Counted from the stretch's first letter, positions 23,676 through 33,152 are shown. The stretch: DNA of 64,000 nt from Paucilactobacillus suebicus DSM 5007 = KCTC 3549 (GCF_001434475.1 NZ_AZGF01000002.1:85349-149348), one strand, 5' to 3'. Numbers and translations are program-made. Notes: generated by a model not told the origin, from the sequence alone.

Positions 23676-23864
23676 GCTGTTCACCTCTCTAATTTATTCC
23701 GCAAGTTCATCTCTCATTCAAATATTACAATTTGATTACAAATCATAATATTACCTGAATTTGAGCAAAAAAAATCCAAAAATAGCCATTGCTATCTTTG
23801 GTTTTTATGAAGAACCACATGGACAATAGATCACATGATTCAAATGAACTCGCAACTACATACA
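23676..23864 (-). ncRNA. rpoB 5' leader with terminator-like hairpin (Lacto-rpoB-like position)
   Basis: The predicted transcript starts near 23864. Midway, CCAAAGATAGC pairs with GCTATTTTTGG (23776-23801, one mismatch, 4-base loop), followed on the minus strand by eight Ts (23767-23774). So an apparent intrinsic terminator sits about 90 bases before rpoB and about 65 bases after the promoter. A conserved RNA named Lacto-rpoB is known from rpoB 5' UTRs in lactic acid bacteria; I cannot confirm that this hairpin belongs to it. It may also stop read-through from the upstream TetR gene. Confidence 0.55.
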
Positions 23865-23870
23865 GACATT

Positions 23871-23899
23871 ATTATATCCATTCATATTGCACAAGTCAA
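23871..23899 (-). promoter_or_regulatory. rpoBC promoter
   Basis: Minus strand TTGACT (23894-23899), 17-base spacer, TATAAT (23871-23876). Near consensus, located between the TetR gene stop and the rpoB leader hairpin. Confidence 0.75.
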
Positions 23900-23923
23900 C
23901 ACTCGTGCTTGTAAGTTCTTTAT

Positions 23924-24517
23924 TTATTTTTCACCGGCAATTCCGTACAACACAAACTTCAGAATCAATTTAACTCTTTCATCATTTGAAAGTTGGTGTC
24001 CACCTAGTCGATTAAAGCTCCCAAACAATGTATTAATATCCGACAAATATAGCTCAGCCGCCTCATCCGGTAAAATTTCAGCCCTCAAATTAACTTCTGG
24101 TAGTTTGAAATAGTCAGCTAATGGTGCAATGTAATTCATCTTGAATAACATCTCTAGCTTTCTTTTACCACTGGCTGATAATTCCTTATAGCTTTCATAG
24201 ATCAATGTGGTGATACTGTTATGGTGGATTTTAGTTAGTATCTTCGTAATTTGAAACAGACGCTCATCGGCACTTAAATTCTGTTTACGCATTACCTTAT
24301 TAACATTATTGCGAACTTCTTTACCAATTTCAGCGATCACTTCAAGAAAAATAACTTCCTTATCGTTAAAATGATGGTAAAGAGCCGGCTGCGTAATGCC
24401 AATTTCTCCGGCAATATCCCTCGTAGACGTATTTTGGTACCCATTTTTCAAAAACAATTTTCTGGCGGTAACTAAGATCGCCGTTCTTGTTTGTTCTAAC
24501 TGTTCGGCGCGTTTCAT
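23924..24517 (-). CDS. TetR/AcrR family transcriptional regulator
   Basis: 197 residues (MKRAEQLEQTRTAILVTARKLF). The N-terminal helix-turn-helix is clear (STRDIAGEIGITQPALYHHFNDKEV, residues about 36-62). The C-terminal ligand domain is not assignable. The ATG follows GAGGGG; an in-frame TTG five codons upstream lies within that site. No transporter lies next to it on the same strand, so the target is unknown; an imperfect dyad over its own promoter suggests autoregulation. Confidence 0.88.
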   Translation of the reverse strand: MKRAEQLEQTRTAILVTARKLFLKNGYQNTSTRDIAGEIGITQPALYHHFNDKEVIFLEVIAEIGKEVRNNVNKVMRKQNLSADERLFQITKILTKIHHNSITTLIYESYKELSASGKRKLEMLFKMNYIAPLADYFKLPEVNLRAEILPDEAAELYLSDINTLFGSFNRLGGHQLSNDERVKLILKFVLYGIAGEK

Positions 24518-24567
24518 TAAAATTCCCCTCAATCTAGATACTTACTTATTATCTAATTTTAATCTTT

Positions 24568-24603
24568 AAGTTCAATTATCGACTGAAACTTATAATTTTA
24601 CAA
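24568..24603 (-). promoter_or_regulatory. candidate TetR gene promoter with overlapping dyad
   Basis: Minus strand TTGTAA (24598-24603), 17 bases, GATAAT (24575-24580). An imperfect inverted repeat AAGTTTCA ... TGAACTT (24568-24591) covers the -10 and part of the spacer, a fit for autorepression by the TetR protein. Sequence-based inference only. Confidence 0.45.
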
Positions 24604-24898
24604 CCAAAAATTGATAATTTTTAATATTTTTTCAGCGTTGTTATTGACAGAGCGAAATATGGTGATCAAAACTTCTTGAATTATCAGGGTGTATACGGGT
24701 GATAGTGGTTAAATAAACTAGCTGACTACACTTGAAATACTGATTTGTTTAAGACTTTTTTCTTTTTTAGGCAAAATCGTAATTATAAAGACTGAATCTT
24801 ATTAGATGACAAAATAAGTTGACGTGTTGCAATCGTTGCTTGTTTTAAGTTCTTTTGCCCTTCGGGCTTTTTTCTCTCCCATTTTTTCTAGCAGAAAC
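24604..24898. other. unassigned intergenic region with a + strand terminator-like hairpin
   Basis: No credible open reading frame is seen. At 24857-24873 GCCC-TTC-GGGC is followed by T6 on the + strand, the shape of a small intrinsic terminator, yet both flanking genes are on the minus strand. A TTGACA occurs at 24643-24648 on the + strand without a good -10. A short + strand RNA is possible. Confidence 0.35.
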
Positions 24899-25015
24899 GT
24901 GAAGCAAAAGACTGAACCACATCATATAACAGATAAGGCCATGCATCGCCCAAAGTACGGGCGATACATGGCCTTATCTGTTATATGAAACGGTTCAATC
25001 CGTCTTTTGCTTCAC
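24899..25015. repeat. 117-bp imperfect palindrome adjoining the clpC stop
   Basis: Arms of about 55 bases pair around a 7-base loop. The outer arm GTGAAGCAAAAGAC (24899) matches GTCTTTTGCTTCAC (to 25015), and the inner arm pairs over AGATAAGGCCATG. Only a few mismatches and one small bulge interrupt it. The right arm ends one base before the clpC stop codon at 25017. No T-run follows on the minus strand, so it is not a plain terminator. It could protect the clpC mRNA end or be a remnant of an inverted duplication. Confidence 0.85.
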
Positions 25016-25016
25016 T

Positions 25017-27494
25017 CTATTTCGTAGAAATCAACTTAGAATTCTGTTGATCATCGGTTACACTTACCTTGATCTTACCGTGGTTGGCTCCGATTGATAC
25101 TGTGTCACCAATCTTGATTTGACCGGCTAGCATTGCCTCACTTAGCTTATCTTCAACTTCAGTCTGTAGTGCGCGTCTGATTGGGCGTGCACCATATTCT
25201 GGATCGAATCCTGCCTTTGCCACTACGTCAATCGCCGCTGGTGAGAACCTTACCGTAATTGCCTGTTCTGCAACTCGTTTTACCAGTTCCTTAGACATCA
25301 ACTTAACAATTTGATGTAGTTCTTCTTTCTTAAGTGAATGGAAGATGATTGTTTCATCAATTCGGTTCAGGAATTCTGGACGGAAATGCAATTTAAGCTG
25401 TTCAGTAATTGCTCCGGACATTGCCTTGTAATCTTGTTGAACATCCTTTGCACCAAAACCAACTTCCTTGTCATCACGCAGTGCCGTTGCACCTAAGTTA
25501 GAAGTCATAATCAAAATAGTGTTTCTAAAGTCCACCTTACGTCCCTTGGCGTCCGTTAAGAATCCATCATCGAGAACTTGCAATAACAAGTTGAAGACGT
25601 CCGGATGGGCTTTTTCAGCTTCATCAAGAAGAACGACTGAGTATGGGTGTTGACGAACCTTTTCGGTCAACTGTCCACCTTCATCATAGCCGACATATCC
25701 TGGAGCGGCACCAATTAGACGACTGGTACTATACTTCTCCATATATTCAGACATATCGACACGAATCATGTTATCTTCAGAACCAAACATTGCTTCAGCC
25801 AATGCTTTTGCAAGTTCGGTCTTACCAACACCGGTAGGTCCAAGAAACATAAATGAACCAATCGGACGATTAGGATCTTTAAGTCCGCTACGGGCCCGTC
25901 GAATCGCACGGGCGACCGCAGAAACAGCTTCTTCTTGCCCAATTACTCGTTCGTGCAAGATTTTTTCCAGGTTCACAAGACGTTCACTTTCAGTTTTCCG
26001 AAGTTGAGTCAATGGAATTCCCGTCCACTCAGCAACAACCTGGGCTACATCTTCTTCGCCAACTTGAAGATCATATTGCTTGTCATCAGACTGTTTTTCT
26101 GCCTGCTTATCAAGTTTTTCCTTAAGCTTTAATTCCTGTTGTCTAATCTCAGCAGCTAAATCAAAGTTTTGATCCTCAATCGCCTTTTCTTTATCTTTAC
26201 GAAGTTTTTCAAGCTTAGCAGCCTGCTTAGACTGCTTGCTTGGATTCTCTTCAGCATCGATTCGAACTTTAGCGGCTGCTTCATCCATCAGGTCAATTGC
26301 CTTATCAGGCAAGAAACGGTCACTGATGTAACGTGCTGATAGCTTAACCGCTTGAATCACAGCATCGTCCGTAATTTCTGCGTGGTGATGGTCCTCGTAG
26401 CGACTACGCAGTCCCTTCAAAATAGCAACTGCTTCATCTTCTGTTGGTTCATCAACCTGTACAGTCGCAAAACGACGTTCCAAAGCAGCATCAGACTCAA
26501 TGTATTTTTGATACTCATCCAATGTTGTGGCTCCAATCGTCTGCAACTCACCACGAGCCAACGCTGGCTTCAAGATGTTAGATGCGTCGATAGCACCTTC
26601 AGCACCACCTGCACCAATCAGAGTATGCAATTCATCAATAAATAAGATGACATGTCCATCATGATAAATTTCATCAATTACTTTTTTCAAACGATCTTCA
26701 AATTCGCCACGGTACTTTGTACCAGCAACTAGTGAGCCCATATCAAGCATCATAATTCGTTTTTGCGCCAAATCTTCAGGTACATTACCTGCAACAATTC
26801 TTTGTGCCAATCCTTCAGCAATTGCTGTTTTACCGACACCTGGCTCACCAATCAAAACAGGATTGTTTTTGGTTCGACGGCTTAAGATTTGAATCACGCG
26901 GCGAACTTCTTGTTCACGTCCAACAACGGGATCCATTTTGTCTTCACGAGCACTCTGAGTTAAGTCACGAGCCAATGAGTCCAGAGTTGGTGTGCCTTGT
27001 GGCTGTGAAGATTTTGCTCGGTTACCAGCTTGATGACGCTTAGGAGTATCTGACACTCCCAAACGACGTAGTACATTCTTACGGGTTTGATTAAGATCTA
27101 CATTTAAGTTTAACAAGATACGTGATGACAAAATGCTATCATCAGCCAACAAAGCAAGTAGCAAATGTTCGGTACCAATTTTAACTGCACCTAATCGCTT
27201 TGCTTCATCCCCCGCTGCAGCCAAAATTTCTTTAGCCTTTGGTGAATATGGTAAATACGTATCCTTGTCGACATTGCTTAACGTTCCATAGCCGGTGAAT
27301 CGCTCGATTTCTTCGCGGACATCGTCTTCAGTGATTGAAAACTGTTGTAACACCTTATTTGCAATCCCGTTTTGTTCAATACTAAGTGCCAGTAACAAAT
27401 GCTCAGTTCCTACTGCTTGGTGCTTAAAATACTTTGCTTGTTCTTGTGCCAGTACCAAAACGTTCTTAGCACTAGGTGTAAATAGGTTATCCAT
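25017..27494 (-). CDS. clpC: ATP-dependent Clp protease ATP-binding subunit ClpC
   Basis: 825-residue HSP100 unfoldase working with ClpP in protein quality control. Order: N-terminal Clp_N repeats (residues about 1-145), AAA-1 with Walker [10 protein letters not shown] and Walker B ILFIDELH, a middle domain containing a UVR motif ([17 protein letters not shown], about 435), AAA-2 with [16 protein letters not shown] and [12 protein letters not shown], and a C-terminal D2-small domain. It is 18 bases after ctsR and shares its promoter. McsA and McsB genes are absent between them, unlike in Bacillus. Confidence 0.98.
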   Translation of the reverse strand: MDNLFTPSAKNVLVLAQEQAKYFKHQAVGTEHLLLALSIEQNGIANKVLQQFSITEDDVREEIERFTGYGTLSNVDKDTYLPYSPKAKEILAAAGDEAKRLGAVKIGTEHLLLALLADDSILSSRILLNLNVDLNQTRKNVLRRLGVSDTPKRHQAGNRAKSSQPQGTPTLDSLARDLTQSAREDKMDPVVGREQEVRRVIQILSRRTKNNPVLIGEPGVGKTAIAEGLAQRIVAGNVPEDLAQKRIMMLDMGSLVAGTKYRGEFEDRLKKVIDEIYHDGHVILFIDELHTLIGAGGAEGAIDASNILKPALARGELQTIGATTLDEYQKYIESDAALERRFATVQVDEPTEDEAVAILKGLRSRYEDHHHAEITDDAVIQAVKLSARYISDRFLPDKAIDLMDEAAAKVRIDAEENPSKQSKQAAKLEKLRKDKEKAIEDQNFDLAAEIRQQELKLKEKLDKQAEKQSDDKQYDLQVGEEDVAQVVAEWTGIPLTQLRKTESERLVNLEKILHERVIGQEEAVSAVARAIRRARSGLKDPNRPIGSFMFLGPTGVGKTELAKALAEAMFGSEDNMIRVDMSEYMEKYSTSRLIGAAPGYVGYDEGGQLTEKVRQHPYSVVLLDEAEKAHPDVFNLLLQVLDDGFLTDAKGRKVDFRNTILIMTSNLGATALRDDKEVGFGAKDVQQDYKAMSGAITEQLKLHFRPEFLNRIDETIIFHSLKKEELHQIVKLMSKELVKRVAEQAITVRFSPAAIDVVAKAGFDPEYGARPIRRALQTEVEDKLSEAMLAGQIKIGDTVSIGANHGKIKVSVTDDQQNSKLISTK

Positions 27495-27512
27495 CGCAAT
27501 TCCCCTCTTTCT

Positions 27513-27980
27513 CTAACTCTCGTAACGCAGTCGATTTAACAACGAAATCAAAATGTTGGCTCGCAGAGCATCCTCCAGTTGCCGATCACTGATCGAATAC
27601 GTTGACTTGTCAATCGCCACAACCATTAAATCTGCTTCGCGACGACTAACCACGTTCTCATCATACAACGTTTGAATGATAGATACAGCGTCTCGCTCAC
27701 TAATTGAGGTCCCAATTACCTTAATTAATGAATTCAATACATCAATGTCATCTAGTAAATTGACCTTCTCAATTCGAATATAACCACCGCCGCCACGTTT
27801 ACTTTCAACTAAGTAGCCATTTTGAATCGTAAAGCGAGTCTTAATGACGTAGTTAATTTGTGACGGAACCACATCAAACAAATTTGCAATCTCTGAACGT
27901 CTAATCTCAATGTGTTCTGAATCAGCCAAAATAGTCTTTAAATATCGTTCAATTACATCTGAAATATTTTGACCTTCCAT
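27513..27980 (-). CDS. ctsR: class III heat-shock repressor CtsR
   Basis: 155 residues (MEGQNISDVIERYLKTIL). The winged helix-turn-helix spans about residues 25-75 with the glycine-rich wing tip ESKRGGGGYIRI that reads the minor groove and senses heat. The C-terminal dimer domain follows. First gene of ctsR-clpC; a matching CtsR box overlaps the transcription start, so the operon is autoregulated. Confidence 0.97.
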   Translation of the reverse strand: MEGQNISDVIERYLKTILADSEHIEIRRSEIANLFDVVPSQINYVIKTRFTIQNGYLVESKRGGGGYIRIEKVNLLDDIDVLNSLIKVIGTSISERDAVSIIQTLYDENVVSRREADLMVVAIDKSTYSISDRQLEDALRANILISLLNRLRYES

Positions 27981-27995
27981 ATTGATTCCCCATTC

Positions 27996-28043
27996 TTTGA
28001 CTAATGTTGACTAATATTATACAAAGTCTTGAGTTAAATGCAA
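27996..28043 (-). promoter_or_regulatory. ctsR-clpC promoter and CtsR box
   Basis: Minus strand TTGCAT (28038-28043), 16 bases, TATAAT (28016-28021). Just downstream, at 27996-28012, lies the tandem heptad AGTCAAC-ATT-AGTCAAA, matching the known CtsR operator (RGTCAAA-NAN-RGTCAAA) with one deviation in the first heptad. Its position after the -10 fits repression. Confidence 0.9.
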
Positions 28044-28063
28044 ATATATTTAACTCAAATCGC

Positions 28064-28101
28064 AAAAACTGTGCCGATCAACATCAATCGATCGGCACAG
28101 T
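28064..28101 (-). terminator. terminator after the YhgE/Pip gene
   Basis: Perfect 12-base arms ACTGTGCCGATC / GATCGGCACAGT around a 10-base loop, with a short T-run on the minus strand. Confidence 0.85.
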
Positions 28102-28118
28102 CTCAACTTTTAACTTAC

Positions 28119-30947
28119 TTATTTTTCTTCGCCTTCAGCGGCCTGTCGATCTATTCGACGAGCAACCAGTACATCAACAAGATATGCAATGCCAGCCAAT
28201 ACGGCTGTAAATACAATCAAGTAGATAATTGCCAGTAAGACGTTATAGTTTGTTCCATTAATTAGTGCATCGAATCCTTGGATGGCATGCGTCATCGGCA
28301 AGATACTTGCAACGCCTTGATAGAACGATGACAACATCGCGTTTGGAAATACTTGGCCGGTGATAATAATTTGTAGTAATGCAAGCAATACTGCAAACAA
28401 GACGCCGACGCGACCAAACAAATGGTAAAGTGTCATACAGATTCCAGTAAACAGAACTGACACGATTAGTGAGAAGAACGTTAATCCAAACCAGCTTTGG
28501 ACACTAACACCCAAAATTGCAATTAGGATATCAGCAAGAGCAGCCTGGGCAACAGCTGTTAAGCCGATTGCCAATAATGGTTCTTCAAACAATGTGTGAC
28601 GTTTGCGACGTTCTGGAGTAAATAGACCTAATTGAGTGACCACGGCACCAATAAACAATACTAAAGCTAACATTAATGGTGCAAATGTGTTCTTCAAGTT
28701 TTCGTTGGTCGATCCAAGTTCTTTATTACTAATTGGTGTGGCAAAATGTTGAACATTACCTGATCCATCGTGAACAGTACCAATTTGATCAGCACCGTCT
28801 TGAAGCTTCGAGTTCAATGTACCAACACCCGCTGCAGCGGTATCTAAGCCATCGCCCAGAGTTTGTGATCCATTAGCTAACTGATCAGCACCAGACTTAG
28901 CTTGAACTGTCCCATCATAAATCTGTTGTGTTCCACTTGTTAATTGTGAGCTAGCACTGGTTAATTTATTGCCACCAGTCACAATAGTCTTGCTTCCTGT
29001 CACAAGTTGAGAAACACCACTAATCAATGCTGGTGCAGAAGCTGCAAGAGTGGAGTTACCAGTTGCTAATTGTGCGGCTCCACTAACCAGAGCTGACGAA
29101 TTAGCATTCAACTGGTTACCGCCTGAGACAACTTGCTTGCTTCCGGCAAATAACTGTTGAACTCCACTGGCGAGAGCAGGTGCTTGACTTGCTAGTGAAT
29201 TGTTTCCTGATGCAAGTTGAGAAGCACCAGACGTTAATTGTGATACGGTGCTACTATTCGTTAATTGATCTAATCCTTGTGATTGTAATTGATTCAAAGC
29301 AGGAGTTAATGCTTTTGAATTTGCTAAAATCTGATTAAGAGTGTTAACAGTATTTTGTGACATCAAAGGTTCTGTTTCACTAAACACTGTATTTGCTTCA
29401 TCCTCAATTGTTTGAACTTGCTTAAGCATTGCATCAGCATCAGCCGTTGTAAGGTTTGCACCGCTTAATTCATTACTAAACTGAGTCAATGACGTTGTCG
29501 CTGTGTTAGTGACCATCTTATATGCATTTGCAGTATTCTTTGCATCAGTAGCAACCTTCGAATTAGCGGTCTTATTTGCATTTGACGCTGATTCAAGTGC
29601 TGCTTTTTCAGTTGGATCTGATACAGATGCAATTGCACTGTCTAATGCTGACTGTGTCGAGCTTGCAGCTGCTGTGTCAGTATTAACTTGATCAGGTGTC
29701 TTAGCGATCATGTTTGCTAATTTCATCTGTGATTGTAACGTATTAATCTGCGTCTTAGCAGTACTAATTTGATCAAGCAAAGGAGCAAGTTGACTCAATG
29801 TACTCAATCCACTTTGCAACTGTGACATTTCGGATTGTAGCTGAGCTGTATCTGTTCGTGCTTTACCCATTTGGTCAGTCATACCGTTTAATGTTGTCAC
29901 CAATTTATCGTTGGCAGCAACCGCAGCTCTAATTTGACCAAAGCCGGTATTAACCGAACTAACACCGTCAGTATACTTCTTAACACCTGTCGATAATTGT
30001 GACGAACCTGATGCTAACTGTTTAGTACCTGATTCCAGCGCACCAGTCTTGCTATTTAGCTGACCTAAGCCATTGTAAATTTGTTGATTACCACTAGTAA
30101 CCTGTGAAACTCCACCGGTGTACTGGTCAACCCCACTTGACAATGTCTGTGCTCCACTCGCAAGTTGGGCAGTACCACTAACTAATGGTTCAGCTTGCGT
30201 TTGTAATTCTTCAATACCAGCAAGTAACTGTTTGTTACCTGAAACTAAGGTATCAACACCACTGGTGTATGTCTTAACACCAGTATTTAAAGTTTTAGCA
30301 CCGGCTTCAAAAGTCACCATTTTGGTAGCTAATAAGTCAAGATTCCTGGTGATTTCTTGATTACCGCTCTTGATCTGGATCATACCGTCATTTAACTGGT
30401 TTGTCCCAGATGCGGCCTGCTTAGTTCCATCACCAAGCTTTTTAATGGCACTCAATAATTGTTCACTATAAACTTTTTGAACTTTTGTCTTGACCTGTGA
30501 CTGCACGGTATCCGCTACCGTGGATGTCACCATCGATGACAAGAAGTTATTTCTTTTTGATGTATGTAGCTTAATCAAACTAACCTTGGGATTCTTGGCT
30601 AAAGCCGTTGTGGCATTTTCCGAGAAATTCTTTGGTAATTCAATTTCTAAGTAAGCATCCCCATCCGCCAATTGTTTCTTAGCAGTTGATTCGCTCACAA
30701 ATTCCCATTTAACCTGGTGATCCTTTTTAAGGGTGCTCACCACTTGCTTCCCGACATTAATTGTTTGACCGTTGCTTTCGGCAGCCTGGTCATTATTAAC
30801 CACGGCAACCGGCACGTTTTTGGTCGCTGCTTTTTGTTCGTATTGAATAAAATTAAAAATAGCAATCAATAAAACAGCTGGTACCAACACGGCCAACACC
30901 ACGTAGGCAATTCGGCGCATACGTGGCGTTCCAAAATTACTAAGCAT
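28119..30947 (-). CDS. yhgE: YhgE/Pip family membrane protein (phage infection protein-like)
   Basis: 942 residues. One N-terminal membrane helix (about residues 12-32), a long extracytoplasmic part (about 35-690) built of many short repeats of the type LxxGxxQLxxGxxxL, and five to six C-terminal membrane helices (about 715-925) of the ABC-2 transporter type. Family members are known from Lactococcus Pip, the receptor for c2-type phages, and from B. subtilis YhgE; the natural function is unknown. It has its own promoter, dyad and terminator. Confidence 0.9.
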   Translation of the reverse strand: MLSNFGTPRMRRIAYVVLAVLVPAVLLIAIFNFIQYEQKAATKNVPVAVVNNDQAAESNGQTINVGKQVVSTLKKDHQVKWEFVSESTAKKQLADGDAYLEIELPKNFSENATTALAKNPKVSLIKLHTSKRNNFLSSMVTSTVADTVQSQVKTKVQKVYSEQLLSAIKKLGDGTKQAASGTNQLNDGMIQIKSGNQEITRNLDLLATKMVTFEAGAKTLNTGVKTYTSGVDTLVSGNKQLLAGIEELQTQAEPLVSGTAQLASGAQTLSSGVDQYTGGVSQVTSGNQQIYNGLGQLNSKTGALESGTKQLASGSSQLSTGVKKYTDGVSSVNTGFGQIRAAVAANDKLVTTLNGMTDQMGKARTDTAQLQSEMSQLQSGLSTLSQLAPLLDQISTAKTQINTLQSQMKLANMIAKTPDQVNTDTAAASSTQSALDSAIASVSDPTEKAALESASNANKTANSKVATDAKNTANAYKMVTNTATTSLTQFSNELSGANLTTADADAMLKQVQTIEDEANTVFSETEPLMSQNTVNTLNQILANSKALTPALNQLQSQGLDQLTNSSTVSQLTSGASQLASGNNSLASQAPALASGVQQLFAGSKQVVSGGNQLNANSSALVSGAAQLATGNSTLAASAPALISGVSQLVTGSKTIVTGGNKLTSASSQLTSGTQQIYDGTVQAKSGADQLANGSQTLGDGLDTAAAGVGTLNSKLQDGADQIGTVHDGSGNVQHFATPISNKELGSTNENLKNTFAPLMLALVLFIGAVVTQLGLFTPERRKRHTLFEEPLLAIGLTAVAQAALADILIAILGVSVQSWFGLTFFSLIVSVLFTGICMTLYHLFGRVGVLFAVLLALLQIIITGQVFPNAMLSSFYQGVASILPMTHAIQGFDALINGTNYNVLLAIIYLIVFTAVLAGIAYLVDVLVARRIDRQAAEGEEK

Positions 30948-31006
30948 TCCGTATCCTCCGTTCTCTTTGGTTCACTTCTCCATACCCAGAGAGTTAATTA
31001 ATGACG

Positions 31007-31048
31007 TGAACCGTTTAATACATTACCGTTCAGCCCCTTTAATGTCAA
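31007..31048 (-). promoter_or_regulatory. yhgE promoter with dyad operator candidate
   Basis: Minus strand consensus -35 TTGACA (31043-31048), 17 bases, TAATGT (31020-31025). An inverted repeat TGAACcGT-10-ACcGTTCA (31007-31032) covers the -10. A TetR-type or similar repressor site is likely; the partner is not identified. Confidence 0.6.
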
Positions 31049-31200
31049 TACTAGCTTGATACCTGATTTAGTATAGTGTTTTTAATAGTTACGGGTGTTA
31101 ATGATCATACAGACGTTTTATATCAACGACTCAAAATGTTAATTGTTTGGACTTAAAACAATTGCACTAAATTCAAAAAAAATTCACTTTTTTAAAATTT

Positions 31201-31281
31201 CGTTCGTATGCGAACGTTTATTGAAAAATTTTAATGATATTTTAATTTTTCCCAGCTATTGTTATATTTTTTCTATATAAT
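31201..31281 (+). promoter_or_regulatory. candidate control region of the ACT/UPF0210 operon
   Basis: A 16-base near-palindrome CGTTCGTATGCGAACG (31201-31216, 14 of 16 symmetric) stands about 60 bases upstream of a perfect -10 TATAAT (31276-31281). No good -35 is visible, so an activator or a weak promoter is possible. Confidence 0.4.
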
Positions 31282-31313
31282 AGGGATTAATTTATAGAAG
31301 AGGAGCTTTTGTT

Positions 31314-31583
31314 ATGAAAATAATCATTACCGTTGTCGGCAACGATAAAGTTGGCATTGTTGCTTCTGTCAGCAAGCAACTAGCCGAACGCAACGTTAAT
31401 ATCATTGATATGTCACAAACCCTGATGCACGGCAGCTTTACCATGATGTTAATGGGAGAATTCACCACGGATAAAACATCATTCGATACTGTTCAAAAAT
31501 CATTAACTGAATTAGGCCAATCAATTGGTGTCGACATTCACACGCAACGGCAAGAATTATTTGACGCTATTCAAAAGATTTAA
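31314..31583 (+). CDS. ACT-domain protein, UPF0237 family
   Basis: 89 residues, a single ACT fold ([34 protein letters not shown]). ACT domains bind amino acids or other small ligands. The first residues GNDKVGIVA correspond to the ligand-binding turn. It is 11 bases upstream of the UPF0210 gene; the same pair is conserved in streptococci and other Firmicutes, so the two proteins probably act together. Ligand unknown. RBS GAGGAG. Confidence 0.9.
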   Translation: MKIIITVVGNDKVGIVASVSKQLAERNVNIIDMSQTLMHGSFTMMLMGEFTTDKTSFDTVQKSLTELGQSIGVDIHTQRQELFDAIQKI

Positions 31584-31594
31584 GGAGAGGCTGC

Positions 31595-32938
31595 ATGGAA
31601 ACGAGACAAATTCAGGATACAATCCAAATGATCGAAGAGGAACATTTGGATATCAGAACAATCACAATGGGAATCTCCTTACTTGACTGTATCGATGGTG
31701 ATAGCAAACGAGCATGCCAGAGAATTTATGATAAGATCACCACAAAAGCCAAAAATCTGGTTACGGTGGCTGAAGAAATTGAGCGTGAATACGGTGTTCC
31801 GATCGTTAACAAACGAATTTCGGTTACACCAATTGCGCTAGTGGCAGCGGCTAGCGATACTGATAACTACGTAGATTTTGCTGTGACTCTTGATAAGGCC
31901 GCCACTGATCTGGGTATTGATATTATTGGTGGATTTTCTGCTCTAGTTCAAAAAGGTTACCAATCAGGTGATCGTAAGTTGATTAACTCGATTCCAGAAG
32001 CACTAAAAAATACTAGTCGCGTCTGCAGTTCAATTAACGTTGGCTCAACCCGAGCAGGTATCAACATGGATGCAGTCCAGGAAGTCGGACAAATTGTTAA
32101 AAAAATTGCAGCAATTAACCCACAAAAATGTATGAACCTGGTAGCTTTTTGCAATGCCGTTGAAGATAACCCATTCATGGCAGGAGCTTTTCACGGTGTC
32201 GGAGAGGCTGATTGCGTCATCAACATGGGGATTAGTGGCCCTGGCGTAGTGAAAAGAGCACTCGAGCAAGTCAAGGGTGAATCATTCGACGTAGTTGCAG
32301 AAACAATCAAAAAGACGGCTTTTAAGGTAACGCGAGTCGGCCAGTTGGTTGGACAAATTGCATCACAACGGCTAGATGTTCCCTTTGGAATTGTTGACCT
32401 CTCGTTAGCACCAACTCCTGCACCTGGTGATTCCGTTGCCGAAATTCTAGAGGAAATCGGCCTAGATAGTGTCGGTGCTCCAGGGACGACCGCCGCATTA
32501 GCAATGCTTAATGATGCCGTTAAAAAAGGTGGTATTATGGCTTGCAGCCACGTTGGTGGTCTATCTGGTGCCTTCATTCCGGTTTCTGAAGATGCTGGTA
32601 TGATCAAAGCGGTTCAAGCTAATAATCTCAGTATTGAAAAATTGGAAGCAATGACGGCCGTTTGTTCCGTTGGTCTCGATATGATTGCCGTACCTGGCGA
32701 CACGACAGCGCAAACAATCAGCGGCATTTTAGCGGACGAAGCAGCAATTGGCATGATCAATAACAAGACCACCGCCATTAGAATTATTCCAGCTACAGGT
32801 AAGAAAGTTGGCGATGATATTAACTTTGGTGGCTTGTTCGGCCATGCACCCGTAATGAAGGTTAGCGAAAGTCAACCAACAGAATTTGTGGCACGAGGTG
32901 GCAGGATTCCAGCTCCAATCCATTCATTTAAAAACTAA
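31595..32938 (+). CDS. UPF0210 (PFL family) protein
   Basis: 447 residues, cytoplasmic, of the UPF0210 family, structurally related to pyruvate formate lyase-like barrels but without a demonstrated activity. Conserved segments include [21 protein letters not shown] at the start, GISGPGVV near 210 and [18 protein letters not shown] near 270. No glycyl-radical motif is evident. Start ATG after GGAGAGG, tightly following the ACT-domain gene, which may be its regulator. Confidence 0.88.
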   Translation: METRQIQDTIQMIEEEHLDIRTITMGISLLDCIDGDSKRACQRIYDKITTKAKNLVTVAEEIEREYGVPIVNKRISVTPIALVAAASDTDNYVDFAVTLDKAATDLGIDIIGGFSALVQKGYQSGDRKLINSIPEALKNTSRVCSSINVGSTRAGINMDAVQEVGQIVKKIAAINPQKCMNLVAFCNAVEDNPFMAGAFHGVGEADCVINMGISGPGVVKRALEQVKGESFDVVAETIKKTAFKVTRVGQLVGQIASQRLDVPFGIVDLSLAPTPAPGDSVAEILEEIGLDSVGAPGTTAALAMLNDAVKKGGIMACSHVGGLSGAFIPVSEDAGMIKAVQANNLSIEKLEAMTAVCSVGLDMIAVPGDTTAQTISGILADEAAIGMINNKTTAIRIIPATGKKVGDDINFGGLFGHAPVMKVSESQPTEFVARGGRIPAPIHSFKN

Positions 32939-32973
32939 ATCATTTAATCAATTATTTGAACTAACTTCAAACT

Positions 32974-33016
32974 AAATAGGCAGGAATCCAGTGTTCATCT
33001 GGACTCCTGCCTATTT
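32974..33016 (+). terminator. terminator after UPF0210 gene
   Basis: AGGCAGGAATCCAG pairs with CTGGACTCCTGCCT (one G-U type mismatch) around a 7-base loop; the T tract is short (ATTT), so termination may be partial. Confidence 0.65.
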
Positions 33017-33074
33017 GCCAGCGAAATAAAAAAGCACCAGCATCATATGCCAGTACCTAATGGAAATTAGCTAG

Positions 33075-33148
33075 TCGGGAATACACGATTCGAACGTGCG
33101 ACCTCAGCGTCCCGAACGCTGCGCTCTACCAAGCTGAGCTAATTCCCG
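33075..33148 (-). tRNA. tRNA-Pro (anticodon CGG)
   Basis: 74 nt with acceptor CGGGAAT/ATTCCCG, D-arm, anticodon loop TTCGGGA and T-loop TTCGAAT; CGG at positions 34-36 reads CCG. No CCA is encoded. Confidence 0.95.
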
Positions 33149-33152
33149 ATGA

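Larger units (their letters stand above)
30948..31313. other. divergent intergenic region yhgE / ACT-domain gene
   Basis: This 366-base gap holds the yhgE promoter and dyad (31007-31048), a near-palindrome CGTTCGTATGCGAACG (31201-31216) and a TATAAT (31276-31281) ahead of the ACT-domain gene. I see no open reading frame of note. Confidence 0.7.

Noticed and set aside
24899..25015. Insertion sequence or MITE at the clpC end
   Set aside because: No transposase, no convincing target-site duplication and no second copy in the window; kept only as a palindrome.
31201..31216. CGTTCGTATGCGAACG as a LexA (SOS) box
   Set aside because: The half-sites are in the opposite orientation to CGAAC-4-GTTCG, so the LexA consensus is not met.
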